A DNA stretch of 64,000 nucleotides, taken from positions 130,910-194,909 of the forward strand of contig OZ020491.1 of the NCBI GenBank assembly GCA_963971405.1, written 5' to 3'. Below, one piece after another: positions 54,305 through 64,000 of this stretch. Under the pieces are notes generated by a model, which saw only the letters and a program-made list of their open reading frames with translations, was not told the origin of the DNA and did no database searches. The position numbers were made by a program, and so were the translations under genes. Source of the DNA: Psococerastis gibbosa (Eukaryota; Arthropoda; Insecta; Psocodea; Psocidae). The first letter of the stretch is position 1. Each line of letters starts with the position of its first letter.

Positions 54305-55150
54305 AAGAGTTTACTCGAACATGCTTTCCAATTTAAAAATTAGTAGATAGAGAATATTTAAGTGCTTTCATAGTAATTAATTTCCCTATGGTTAAATATC
54401 GGATCCCTTGGGGGGGGGGGGGGGTGCATCTGTCGTCACCAGAGGTGAGGTAAAACGGTAAAAATCCTTAAAACTCCATTCTATCTAGTGTACCTTGCAA
54501 TGTGTTCGGGGGTGTTTGACTACCCTATCCCAAAGCACGGAATTTATCGATGGGATTGCATATTCTAGAACGGACAGACCAATACTTTATAATATAGTAA
54601 TACTGGCAGAGTACGCAATGATGAGGGTGAATTTTCCATAATTTCTTCAAAAAAATAATTTTTTGCACAAAATCAAATCTTTTTATGGGAATTCAACCTG
54701 TTTGGTGCTCGGTTTTGTCACCCTATTTAACACCTACAACATGCCTGAAGGTGGAAATCATCGATAGAAAGGTTCCACAGAAAAATGTTTTTTTTATTAA
54801 TTTTTCATGGAAATTGAGTTATTTTTATATTTTTATTTTTTCACTCCCAGAAGCAACCTCCCAAGGGACAAGCGACCCATTGCGTCTCTTAACATTAGTA
54901 ACGACCACAATATAATACGTGGATATATACTAAACGAAATTGTTGGAGGTTCACAAAAATCATACCTCGGGAACATTTTTATTTATTTGGGGCTAACTCA
55001 ATTTTGGGGGTTTTTTTTTTGTTTTTTTTTTTAAACTCCAAAAAACGTTTAAAACAATTATTTCTCAAAAACGGATGCAACGCAACGATTTCTTTTAAAT
55101 TCACTTATATTGAAGTCGTTATTAATGATAACAAAACGCAATGGGTCGCT
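54305..55150 (+). repeat. Dispersed repeat family A, second long copy
   Basis: This follows 47,566-48,600 over most of its length (GAGTTTACTCGAACATGCTT, AACATGCCTGAAGGT, ATCATCGATAGAAAGGTTCC). It lacks the ACAGACAGA end. It has G and T runs and no coding sequence. Confidence 0.65.
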
Positions 55151-55289
55151 TACAATTCACTGCCTGATCCCACCAGAGGTGATAAGAGTTTGGAGAGTTT
55201 TAGGGTGGCTTGCCATAGTTTTCTCATGCAACGGTATGAATGAGGAGCGAATGTTGAGTGAATGTTGTGTCCGTAGGTACATACTTAAT

Positions 55290-55459
55290 GGAGTTCTTGC
55301 GTAGTGACGTCACAGTAAGAGGGCGGAGCTAACAGCGCATGCGCGATTGCGAAAATGTTGTAAACAAAATCAGCTGTTCGGTCATTGGAGGATATGAAAT
55401 GCATTGAGCGCTATTGATTTTTACAGTTTTAAGTTGTTATTATTCATATTTCTAGCATT
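55290..55459 (+). promoter_or_regulatory. Candidate CpG-type promoter with CRE, GC box and NRF-1 site
   Basis: Within 40 bases lie a perfect CRE (TGACGTCA, 55,305-55,312), a GC box (GGGCGG, 55,321-55,326) and a perfect NRF-1 palindrome (GCGCATGCGC, 55,335-55,344). They sit about 115-155 bases upstream of the THAP ATG at 55,460. This cluster is typical of TATA-less housekeeping promoters in animals. The local GC rise in an AT-rich window supports it. Function is inferred from motifs only. Confidence 0.55.
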
Positions 55460-55924
55460 ATGGTCAAGCATTGCTGCTATGGCTTGTGTAATAGTGATAG
55501 CCTACACCAGGACAGAACACATATGAGAGAGGTCCGAATTATATCGTCCCCCAAGCCACTGGAAAGAATTAAGAAAGGCAAGTGGAGGTTGCATCTTTGT
55601 GGCAGAAAGAAGTCCACAATATTTAAAGTTACAAAATACACATATATATATGCACGGCCGTGCCCAGGAGGTGGTCCATGGGGTCCGCACCCCCCTCCCC
55701 CCCCCCCCCCGAAATAAATTTCTGCAGGTAAACCTGTATGGTTTGAAGAATTTATCCATTAATTCATTAATAAATTACGTAAAAAAATGTTTGGACCCTT
55801 GGACCCCCCCCCCCCCCCGAAATCATAACCTGGGAACAGCCTTGTATATATGTTCAAAACATTTAGTGGATCCTAGTGGGCCAACAAAAGATTTTCCAGA
55901 TCCAATCGGACAGTCGATTGAGAT
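55460..55924 (+). pseudogene. THAP-domain coding region interrupted by a hAT MITE
   Basis: ATG at 55,460 opens MVKHCCYGLCNSDSLHQDRT, reaches SPKPLERIKKGKWRLHLCGR and continues to KVTKYTYI. There a hAT MITE (55,653-55,844) is inserted. The domain resumes with YICSKHLVDPSGPTKDFPDP, up to a second MITE at 55,925. The C-x4-C pair, the central Trp, the C-x2-H pair and the PDP ending match a complete THAP DNA-binding zinc finger of about 85 residues. The flanking TA repeat also shifts the frame by two bases, so the gene is not functional as it stands unless the MITE is spliced out. Confidence 0.7.
55653..55844. mobile_element. hAT-type MITE, family H4, inside the THAP region
   Basis: The ends CACGGCCGTGCCCAGG and CCTGGGAACAGCCTTG are flanked by the perfect 8-bp duplication TATATATG (55,645-55,652 and 55,845-55,852). 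It has C tracts and no coding sequence. A second H4 copy is at 56,159. Confidence 0.88.
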
Positions 55925-56103
55925 CATGGCCATAGCCAAGGGGGAGTTCAACCTCCCCCCCCCCCCCCCCCCCCGTGATGAAATGGCTTGATACTAAATA
56001 GAATCGGATTTTGAGAGGAAAAATATAAACTACTATATGTAATATCCAATTACATTTCTGAACCTCCCCCCCCCCACCCCCAAAAATCCTGGCTACGGCC
56101 ATG
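55925..56103. mobile_element. hAT-type MITE, family H1, second copy
   Basis: The ends CATGGCCATAGCC and GGCTACGGCCATG are flanked by ATTGAGAT and ATTGGGAT (55,917-55,924 and 56,104-56,111), an 8-bp duplication with one change. It shares the AAATGGCTTGATACTAAATA block with 32,988-33,312. Confidence 0.85.
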
Positions 56104-56158
56104 ATTGGGATCAATAATGTATATTAATATATATTGTCGTTACTTTCCAGTGGCCATG

Positions 56159-56322
56159 GCCGGCCGTGCCCAGGTGGGTGGTCCATGGGGTCCGGACCCC
56201 CCCCCCCCCGAAATAATTTTTTTATGTAAACCAGTATTGCTCGATGAACATTAATTCAATAATAAATTACGTTCAGAAATTTGGACCCCCCCCCCCCGGA
56301 ATTAAAAGCTGGGCACGGCCTG
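56159..56322. mobile_element. hAT-type MITE, family H4, second copy
   Basis: The ends CCGGCCGTGCCCAGG and GCTGGGCACGGCC carry the same GGACCCCCC tracts and TTAATTCA..AATAAATTACGT middle as 55,653-55,844. The flanks TGGCCATG and TGGCCCTA fit an aged 8-bp duplication (six of eight match). Confidence 0.75.
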
Positions 56323-56330
56323 TGGCCCTA

Positions 56331-56879
56331 CGAAAATTAACTGCTTTGGTGCTCAGATACTAAATTGAATTGTAGTGATAGTATTATGAAGAGGCAATAA
56401 CCCTTTCTACGCTACTAATATTTACAAACAACATGATAGGCTAGCGTGTCGGCAGCCCAGCCGACTAGGCTATATTTCATGGTAGTTATGCAGTAAAGTT
56501 GTATGGTTATGGTAATAAATCATTAATTGTAATATGTATAAGCAAGCTTAGGCTCACATACCCATTTAAAATCTGTTCTGCCCTCGCGGAAGTATCACAA
56601 CCAATGAAATAAAATTAGATACACAAGTAAATAATATTTTTCGACAATTATTTGCAGCTACTTTGCCGCAATTTTTTTGTCAGAACCCGCGAAAGTATTG
56701 AAGGAACATATAAATAGCACTAATTTGCCGTTGAAAAGCGAAAATTTCTTAAAATAAAATAAATTTCATTGGAAAGCCTATACACTCCATGTTAAAATGA
56801 GGGGGTAATGTCCGAGAATCAGGGGTACCCCCTCCCTTTCCGACAGCCCGCCATCTTTGTTTTACCTGCGCAAGAGCTC
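56331..56879. other. No gene seen
   Basis: AT-rich sequence. The segment around 56,760-56,860 may be a scrap of repeat family A in inverted orientation. Nothing else can be supported. Confidence 0.35.
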
Positions 56880-57042
56880 CATTATTTTACTTATTTTTTT
56901 ATTTTTTTATTTATGTAATTTTATAATGTAATTGGAATATTTCTGTGAAAATATTGTGGGTTAATTGTAAGAGTGGGCCGAAAGGCCCAAAATTCGCCCA
57001 CTTGGAAAATAAAGACGATTTTCATTCTTTCTTTCTTTCTTA
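56880..57042 (+). mobile_element. LINE 3' end with GNRA hairpin and TTTC tail
   Basis: It contains TGGGCC-GAAA-GGCCCA (56,974-56,989), a 6-bp stem with a GAAA loop. Then come AATAAAGACGATTTTCATTC and a run of CTTT repeats, the usual form of a LINE 3' terminus. It is inserted between pieces of inverted family A repeat. No coding part remains. Confidence 0.55.
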
Positions 57043-57370
57043 CCCCTTGGGGTGTTGCTTCTGGGGTAAAAAAATAAAAATAAGTCAATTATCATGAAAA
57101 TCTATCGATGATTTTTATCTTCAAGTATGTATTAGGTGTTAAATAGCCTATAGTAACAAAACCGAACCGGTTGCTTTCCCCAAAAATGAATTTGGTTTAG
57201 TGCAAAAAATTATTTTTTTAAAGAAATTACGGTACCGGTATATGAAATTCACGCTCCAATATATTGCGTGCCGTGCCATTATTACTGTGTGAGTGTGTGG
57301 CAATGTATTGGTTTGCCCGTTCTATAATATGCAATACCATTGATTAATTCAGTGCTTCGGAATAGGGGCC
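57043..57370 (-). repeat. Dispersed repeat family A, inverted copy
   Basis: On the minus strand this matches the middle of 47,880-48,190 (GGGCAAACCAATACATTGCC-like block, then the CATCGATAGATTTTCATGAT-like block and the CCCCAGAAGCAAC block). Confidence 0.6.
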
Positions 57371-57391
57371 GTAGTCAGAGGAGGGTCCAGG

Positions 57392-58037
57392 CAGTGCCGG
57401 ATGAACCCATGGGCACTTGGGGAACAGGTCCCCGCCCCCCAGAAATGCCTAAAATGCCACCCCCCCCCCAGAATGAGATATTTTTAGATTAAAATATAAA
57501 AAAATTAGAAATTAAAATTAGAAATTAAACATAATATGTATTATATTATAAACCTTAAAATTATTGCTTTCAAAATGTATAAAACCTCAATATTTCAGCC
57601 TTACTTTTCAAAAAATTTCTGTAAAATTTTTCTCTCGGGGGAGACCCCCGGACCCCCCTTGTCCACAATTATATTGCTTCATTCTAATCTATAAGCCTTA
57701 TTGCTCTAAAAGTGCGTTTAAATTCACCATTTCTGCCCTATTTTTCAATATTTTTCTCTCCATAATTATATTGATTCTTTGTAATATAATGTGTAAGCTT
57801 TCTTGCTCTCACAATTTGGAAAACCTCAATATTTCAGCCCTTGTCTCCTGAGCAACATTCATGAAAATGGGTGGAGAGGCACAAAATTGTACCACACCTT
57901 CGAAAACCTATCGTTACGCCACTGACAAGTACCTCCCCATTTTATGAGGTCTGGAACCGCCTCTGGTTTGCACCCACGGCCCCCCCATATCTTGTGCCAC
58001 CGCCCCCTCCCCCCCCCCAGGGGTTAATCCGGCACTG
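57392..58037. mobile_element. hAT-type element, family H5 (CAGTGCCGGAT ends)
   Basis: The ends CAGTGCCGGATGAACCC and GGGTTAATCCGGCACTG are flanked by the perfect 8-bp duplication GGTCCAGG (57,384-57,391 and 58,038-58,045). It is 646 bases, non-coding, with tandem-like blocks AACCTCAATATTTCAGCC at 57,582 and 57,822. It sits inside an older C-rich element whose ends are GGCCGTAGTCAGAGG on the left and GGGCCCTCGCCCCCCG on the right. A partial end of another hAT (GTTACGCCACTG) lies at 57,912-57,923. Confidence 0.9.
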
Positions 58038-58139
58038 GGTCCAGGGGTCCGGGCCCTCGCCCCCCGAAACATTTGTAGCGTACATTATTCATTAGATAAA
58101 ATGGAGTTTTAATGATTTTTAAATACGAGTATATTATCG

Positions 58140-58330
58140 TATATTGAGGTAACCTCACCATCGGAGACGCCAGATGGACCCTCCCCACTCGGACCGGTTC
58201 ATTTGAACCGTCATGTCAAATTTAATTAAAATTTTGCCCGGACATCGAAGAACCTGTCAGGCAGACAGACATTTCGTAAAAGCCACCTGACTGATTGAGG
58301 CGAACTGTCCCGGATAATACGGAGATCAGC
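58140..58330 (+). repeat. Dispersed repeat family A, 3' scrap
   Basis: Contains ATGTCAAATTTAATTAAAAT and CAGGCAGACAGACATTTCG, as in the 3' part of 47,566-48,600. Confidence 0.55.
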
Positions 58331-58381
58331 CTGAAATATAGCAAAAAGTTCTGTAGCATTGGTAACATATATGCTTGCGCG

Positions 58382-58872
58382 GGGTTTCCACATGCGTCAA
58401 TCGTCAATGAAAATTATGAAATTGAAGAACATTTCAATTTTACTCTATGCCATTGTTAAAATTGATCAATGATCAATTGATCATAGAGTAAAATCACAAA
58501 CAAACTAAAATTAAAAAATGGCGTCATGGGATATATTATATTAGAAGTTCTTTGTGTCAAGTACAACTAGCCTATTTTAATTGATTTTTTTTAAAAACAG
58601 TTTTCATCCATTAAACAGATCGGTGAAGGTCGATCTTACTTCGGATCTCCTACTATTATTAGGTTTTATTAAAAATAATAAGTGTAAGAAGAAAACAAAT
58701 ACAAACAAAATTTCAAAAAACAAATTCAAACAATTTCGCGCATACGTTTCAATAGAAAATTGTCAATTTTTGAAAAAACATGTGGAAACGCCGCCATCAA
58801 TAAAAAATTGAAATGTCCTTCAATTTCATAATTTTCATTGACGAATGACGTATGTGGAAACCCCGCCATAGT
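58382..58872. mobile_element. MITE family M2 (related ends to M1)
   Basis: The inverted ends GGGGTTTCCACATGCGTCAA and GACGTATGTGGAAACCCC continue inward as AAAATTATGAAATTGAAG and its complement. The centre-left part, GATCAATTGATCATAGAGTA through AAAAATGGCGTCATGGG, is shared with M1. The right terminus is followed by ATA, as in the M1 copy at 44,625. It has no coding capacity. Confidence 0.75.
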
Positions 58873-60796
58873 ATCATTTGACGCTGTAAGCAGCAGTAAA
58901 GAAATGATTGTCATGCTGTGTGGAAAATTTACATATTTTTAATCATTCGTTTACTTATTAAGTTGTTTAAATAAATTTGTTTTATTTCTTCGAAAATCCT
59001 GGTAGGGAGCTTGACAATCACCTGGAGGGGAGGGGGAGGGGATTGATTTAAAAACTGCGTAGGTACGTCCATGTGAAAGACAACAAGTTATACACCGCCC
59101 CAGTTAAGTGTTGCCAATTAGCCATATCATATGCTAAATTTAGCATTTTTCACGTTATTTGGCATATCTTATTTACAATAATTGCAAACTTTCAAAACGT
59201 CACCAATCCATCATGACAATTAAAAAATTATTTTATCATCGATTTTACATCTTGAAGATGAGTTGAATCACGATTGCTAATCAAAACAAAAACAAACAAA
59301 AAAATTAACCCAGTCTTCTGAAGGGTTAAAATTGTATATTCCCGTTATAATAAAGCCAAAATAATTATGTCTTTCGTGTTTCCTGAACATTTTACGAAAA
59401 TGGATTAGTGCCGTTTTGAAAGTTTGTTCTTCTTTGGCATATAGCATAATTGTATAGCATAATGCGCATTTTGAGCTAAAACTACACAAATTAAAATATT
59501 TGAGGACAATCGTTTGATCTGTCGTTTTTTTTTTAGGTCCCGACACTGGCAAACAAGAGAATTTCGCTTATAAGCGAAATATACAATTGTCCACCATATT
59601 GATAACGGTTAACTTCAGAACCAGTAAATTCAGATCACTGGGCCCAAAAATGATTAAATTTACTTTTATTCACACAACTCAAAACTAATGCTAGCTTCAC
59701 AAAATACAAGCCATGCGCCTTAAAAATAAGTTTGCATATTTTTAGCATGATTTGGGTGGTAGCCTACTATAGCATAATTATTCAAGCTCCACCAGTTTTC
59801 GAATGGTGTTTCATTGGGCCCACCCCCCCCCCCCCCATATTTTCGTAAAATAGTAGAAAAATAGGAAAGCCGTCCTCATGGACGCATCTTCTAGTTAGGG
59901 GCATGATCTTAACTTCCCTTCGGCCCCCAGGGGTCTCCCCCGGAGAAGGTTTTTGAAAAAAAATAGGCCTGAAATTGTGGAGTTTTACACATTTTGATGT
60001 ATATACGACTTGTAACCTATTCTAATAATGGTAAGGTTTTACAACCGAAAAATATTAGACCTACTGCAAGAAAAGGGTGCATTTTGAAAAAGAATAGGCC
60101 CAAATAGTGGAATTTACGCACTTTGAAAGCAGTTAGGTTCATATTTTACATATTATGCAGAATATTACAGCTAACAAGGGAGGCCCGGGGGCTACCGCGG
60201 GGAATGTTTTTTAAAAGATGGGCCTGAAATAGTTTGTCTTGCGAAACAATTTTTATTTTGCAGAAGATAACATTATTAACAAAACTAACAGGAGGACTGG
60301 GGTCTCCCAGGTGAATTTTTTTGAATAAATATATGAAAAATTTGCTGTTTTGCTAAATTTATGGTGGTGTCCAGCTGACTCCCCCCCCCCCCCTCCTGTG
60401 GCTACGCCACTGGTTGTGGCAACTGTGATCCTATCTTGTGTAAATTTATTTCTTGAGAACTCTATTGTATCGAGTGAATTCTTTATAGGTTATGGTTTTA
60501 CTCTTATATATATGATAGCATGGGCACATCATACGTCAATTTATTGGAGGATATAGCCTGGGTGGGAACACAGGCTTATAATATTTTACGGATATGAGGA
60601 CTAAAATGTGATGTTTTCATTACGACGGGACGGTTTAGATAGTTTAAAATTTTAAAATTATATTGCGTTTAACCAGAAGAGGGAGGGGCCCGGGGAAAAA
60701 ATTGAAAATATAAGTGCAAAATAGTCGGGTTTCACGCATTTTAACAGCAGTAAAGTATGGATTTTACAAAGCCTACAAAAGAATGCTTATTTATAT
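58873..60796. other. Degenerate C-rich repeats; one hAT right end; no gene
   Basis: Blocks resembling GGCCTGAAATTGTGGAGTTT recur near 59,965, 60,097, 60,216 and 60,720, with GGGGTCTCCC-type segments between them, as in decayed hAT-like elements. At 60,393-60,413 the sequence TGTGGCTACGCCACTG is a recognisable right terminus of a hAT element, with no left end found. A 91-codon minus-strand frame at 59,277-59,552 has no recognisable domain and is not called. Confidence 0.4.
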
Positions 60797-60983
60797 CAAG
60801 GCCGTAGCCAAGGGGGGTTCAACCCCCCCCCCCCCCGAAATAAAATGGCTTGACACTAGATAGAATCGGATTTTGGGAGGAAAAATGAAAACTACTGTGT
60901 AACATCCAATGAAATTTAATTCTACTTTTCAATGGGCTGCAGCCCGATAAGCCCCCCCCCCCCTCCCTTTGACTACGGCCTTG
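60797..60983. mobile_element. hAT-type MITE, family H1, third copy
   Basis: The ends CAAGGCCGTAGCCAAGG and TTTGACTACGGCCTTG share the AAATGGCTTGACACTAGATA block with 32,988-33,312. No target duplication can be read (flanks ATTTATAT and CCACTGAC), so an end may be rearranged. Confidence 0.8.
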
Positions 60984-61130
60984 CCACTGACATGTTCTTA
61001 AATCGATCCACTGCCCACTGAGACTGGAAAACATTTCCTAAAAACACTTTTTGTTCATAGCCATTATATAGGGGACCTTAAAGGGTGTAATTCCGTTATA
61101 ATTTCGAAGTTGAAAAAGTCGACCCCTAAC
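60984..61130 (+). repeat. Dispersed repeat family A, 3' scrap
   Basis: Contains ACATTTCCTAAAAACACTTT and GGGGACCTTAAAGGGTGTAA, a diverged version of the family A end. Confidence 0.45.
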
Positions 61131-61630
61131 TAGCGCAAAGTAGAAAAAAAATGGCTCGCCTATTGACTTTTGTATTGTAGTTTCACCACTGTATAGTGCA
61201 TATGTAATCAACATCAACCAGATCTGTGACAGGCTCCATAGAAGAAAAATAAATAAAAGACCGTGGTCGAATTAAGCAGTAAGCTACCTCACAGTCCCAT
61301 TGGCAAGATAATTTATATTTTGAGCATGGAAATTGGAAGTTCTAGCTTATTTGCATGCCAATTCTGACTTGTGCCTCCATTTTTAAAATTTACCAATGCA
61401 CAAATTTGACATAAAAATGGGCTATGAGTTCGCTCCGCCGATCGCCGGTAAAGAGTTTCCCTTATGTTAAATTATAAACAATAGTCTGCATAGGTAACCA
61501 AATCTTGTTATTGCTTTTTTTATTAGGGGTGGCTTAACTTGATGTTTACCGAATAAAGTGAGTGTATAAACACATCGTCGCTATTCCTGCACAACTGATA
61601 ATTATAATACAAAATTGATAAAGAACTTAC

Positions 61631-61770
61631 CTTTTTAAAGACACAAGTACAAAATGACAAAATCATCAACTGTTGGTGTTGGCTGTTGGCTGCAATCAGT
61701 GCAATGAATTTCTGAACGTCTGAACTCTGAAGGATCTAATCTCAATTTTATCTCATTGCTCAGCTCACTC
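61631..61770 (-). other. Candidate 5' exon with consensus splice donor
   Basis: On the minus strand the sequence ...GTGTCTTTAAAAAG is followed by GTAAGTTC at 61,630, a consensus donor. The upstream 140 bases have no poly-N runs or repeat ends. One frame is open across the last 25 codons (MILSFCTCVFKK at its end). It might be the first exon of a minus-strand gene whose next exon lies to the left. No promoter motif or homology supports this. Confidence 0.25.
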
Positions 61771-62539
61771 ACTCACTTCACCTATGTCCTATACCGTACT
61801 CCTATGTCTTATTCTCTTACACGAAAATAAATGTGACTTGTGAAAGAACTAAGAAGCAAATAACTTGATTTTGAATTTGAATATTTTGAATTGGTGTTGA
61901 GGAGTACAGGTACAGTCTGGGTACAGTCCGTGCACTACATCCATTTAACATTTTAAAACCATCAAATTTTAAATTTTCAAACATTCGACCGAAATACGAA
62001 TTCCACTACTACAATCTACAAGGTTGCCTCTTTATCTAAGGGGCAGGCTGAAGGCACAGGCAGACAAGCCTGTCAAGTGTCAAGGCACAAACAAACAAAC
62101 TCCAAAGTCCACATTTCAAAATGCAAACTTACAAAGACCCCCAGTGGCACTGACCCTAGCTAATCTACCCCAAAAACCCAAGGCTCATCTATTGTGTTCA
62201 AGTTTTTTTTTCGAGCGCCTGGATCTTGTTTGCGCGCAAATATACCTTAATTGGCAGTGTCTTGTCTATCTATAGCATCTGCTGCATCTGCAAACATACA
62301 CATACCATGGTGTCTATATTATTTTACCATTGAATATACAGCAGTTATATATTATATATAACACTAATTTACTAATAACAACGGTGTTACGTATACTGTA
62401 TATTCAACATTTCAATGATTATACTTCTACTGTATATATTATTCCAAAGTAACATAAACGCCCTTTAAATTAAATATGATGATATTCAAAATTAATAATA
62501 TAAAGAATTAAATCTTGACTTTTTGTTGTTCCATTACTA
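61771..62539. other. No gene seen
   Basis: AT-rich sequence without a supported open frame, RNA or repeat end. Confidence 0.4.
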
Positions 62540-62727
62540 AACCAACCTAGCAGAGTTAGGGCTATAAAGCCCCCTCTTACACTCAACTAGGATGACCCGG
62601 GACCGCTTGCTTTACATGCCCTCCGAAGCATGGCCTAAAAATGCAGCCAGTGTGGGACTCGAACCAACAACCTTTCGGGTGAAAGTCGGAGTCTATAGTC
62701 TGTACCACTACTCTATAGGCCCTGACA
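62540..62727 (-). mobile_element. tRNA-derived SINE
   Basis: On the minus strand an A-box-like TAGAGTAGTGGTAC (62,715-62,702) and a perfect B box GGTTCGAGTCC (62,665-62,655) stand at tRNA spacing, with an anticodon-like loop CTTTCAC between them, recalling tRNA-Glu. A body (GGAGGGCATGTAAAGCAAGC and GGTCCCGGGTCATCC) and a tail follow, and no acceptor stem can be closed. A tRNA head plus unrelated body defines a SINE transcribed by RNA polymerase III. Confidence 0.75.
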
Positions 62728-64000
62728 TACAGGCCAACCTAAGTTTTCTTTTAAAGGTAAATCGCGTACAAACAATTTAATGAATGTATCCGATTGACCT
62801 CCTCAATCGCCTCAATCAGTAAATCAAAATTTGTGCTGAGTTACGGCATGTCTCCGATCGCATGGCTTGTAGAGACTCGCACCAGTGCATGCGAACACTT
62901 AACACTACCACCTTGCTAGCCTAATCGTAAAGCAAACACCCTGTCCCTAGTTCATTTGGGAGTAGTTCCCACCCAGTGCGGTCTAGACCTGAAGGCCCTT
63001 AGTGATCGTCTCAGCTCCCATTGCTCTATTAGGGAAGATGGGGTCAGTAAAATGCCCAGCCCGCAACCCATTATTGGGTTGACTGGACCCAAGTCAGGCG
63101 AAATTCGGCCTTTCTTTTTCAAAAATATTCCCCAAAACTAATATACAGTAGGTAACTGAAGTAATTATCAACTAGACCTACCGGGAGGCCTGTAAATGAA
63201 AAAAAAAAAATGATAGAGGATCCTTTCTCATGTCCACTGCTCTATGAGGAGTGTTTTGGTCAGCACCATGACCGGTAGCCGCGTTTTTTCTAATAATTAA
63301 GCTAAGGTACCGGTAGGAACGGTGCCCATTGCGTTTTATTGCGATCATTAATTGAACCACGTATTCCGTTTCATAGTCTAGTTCTCCCCCAACTAAATCC
63401 TGAAAGCCAATTAAGCGTATAAATAACGCGACTAATTCACATTTAGGCCAATCATTGACTGCGATACCTATAAACCTAACTAGACACAAAAATGTGTATA
63501 TGCAAAATGACAACATAGTAGCTTATGAACTACTGTACTGGACTACTAGGTCTATGTAGACATCGGAAACTTCTAATTAAATAGGTTGCACATGGCTTAT
63601 GCCCAATAAATCAAACAATTTATTCATGTTGACTAACGACTCATAAAGCCATGGCTGAATCGGAAGAAATTTACCCTACTGCATGTGAAGTTACAAATCG
63701 AAATATAAAACATTACCCGGAATGCAAAATAAGTAATGTTGGGTTCTAAATCCTAATGTCCTTTATCGTTTTTCATTTCCTTTACTGTGCATACAATATT
63801 ATTTCTGTTATCGTTTCAGATTGTTTAATGCTTTAATGACAATGTTAAATAGATAAATGAATAAAAAAACGGTAATAAAAACATGTGTTTCGACGTAAAA
63901 TTTCGAAAAAGGCGCGAGCCGGGAAATCGCAATGCGCATGCTCTTCGACAGAAATACGGTACATTGATTGCATAACATTTATTTTGCAGTTGGCACTTAC
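62728..64000. other. No gene seen
   Basis: Mostly unique-looking sequence. The segment 62,945-63,060 has balanced GC and may be another short repeat. A 112-codon minus-strand frame at 63,178-63,516 has no recognisable domain and is bounded by an A run; it is not called. Confidence 0.35.

Noticed and set aside
55599-55991. A 130-codon protein across the THAP region
   Set aside because: It is a chimera of THAP coding sequence and the C-rich MITEs, including proline runs from poly-C.
59112-59550. A hAT element starting CAGTTAAGTGTTGCCAA
   Set aside because: No matching right end or 8-bp duplication was found.
59277-59552. A 91-codon minus-strand gene
   Set aside because: It has no recognisable domain, no promoter or splice context, and lies in repeat-like AT-rich DNA.
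62640-62730. A functional tRNA gene
   Set aside because: A and B boxes are present but no acceptor stem closes, and an unrelated body follows, as in a SINE.
63178-63516. A 112-codon minus-strand gene
   Set aside because: It ends at an A run, has no recognisable domain and no supporting context.

Overview
This window is almost entirely mobile and repeated DNA from an animal nuclear genome, most likely an arthropod. The reasons are a 28S rRNA fragment whose pattern is arthropod-like, R2-type and Jockey-clade LINEs (both typical of arthropods), Ty3/Gypsy elements, Helentron-like repeats, many hAT-type MITEs and short THAP-domain exons with animal-type splice donors. There are no operons and no intact housekeeping gene. 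The species cannot be named from the sequence.

Left third (1-22,556): the remains of a ribosomal DNA tract, all in antisense orientation. Bases 67-608 are 28S rRNA that stops exactly at the R2 cleavage site (TTAAGG). Bases 16,588-16,646 are the short 28S interval between the R2 site and the R1 site. On one side of that interval lies the 3' end of an R2-like LINE (about 16,647-21,777, minus strand), and on the other the 5' end of a Jockey-clade LINE (copy 2, about 9,900-16,587, minus strand). A second, diverged Jockey-clade LINE (copy 1) follows and is split by a young, whole-looking Ty3/Gypsy element (1,684-6,815, identical LTRs, 4-bp target duplication). Copy 2 is split by a 5'-truncated LINE of the RNase H-bearing I group (13,388-15,535), which has a poly(A) tail, a 10-bp target duplication and an inverted 5' end forming a 28-bp perfect hairpin.

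Middle (22,557-39,660): a 3-kb foldback structure with arms of about 960 bp, each carrying the same nested MITE; a second young Ty3/Gypsy element (25,854-31,138, identical 387-bp LTRs) inside one arm of another palindromic repeat; a THAP-domain exon; a hAT-type MITE; a 90-bp tandem array of thirteen units with 180-bp higher-order structure; and a LINE whose halves are in permuted order (RT half, tail, then endonuclease half) between 31-bp perfect inverted repeats.

Right (39,660-64,000): a diverged local duplication in which one copy carries a hAT MITE and the other is its empty site; a decayed two-copy coding exon with a conserved splice donor; three head-to-tail Helentron-like units, one with the N-terminal peptide of a Helitron protein; a dispersed family of about 1 kb; a candidate CpG-type promoter (CRE, GC box, NRF-1 site) in front of a THAP-domain coding region interrupted by hAT MITEs with 8-bp duplications; and a tRNA-derived SINE. 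The genes do not work together as a pathway. What the window records is layers of insertion whose order can be read from target duplications and interrupted elements. Family names, 28S site positions and motif assignments come from recognition, not database searches.
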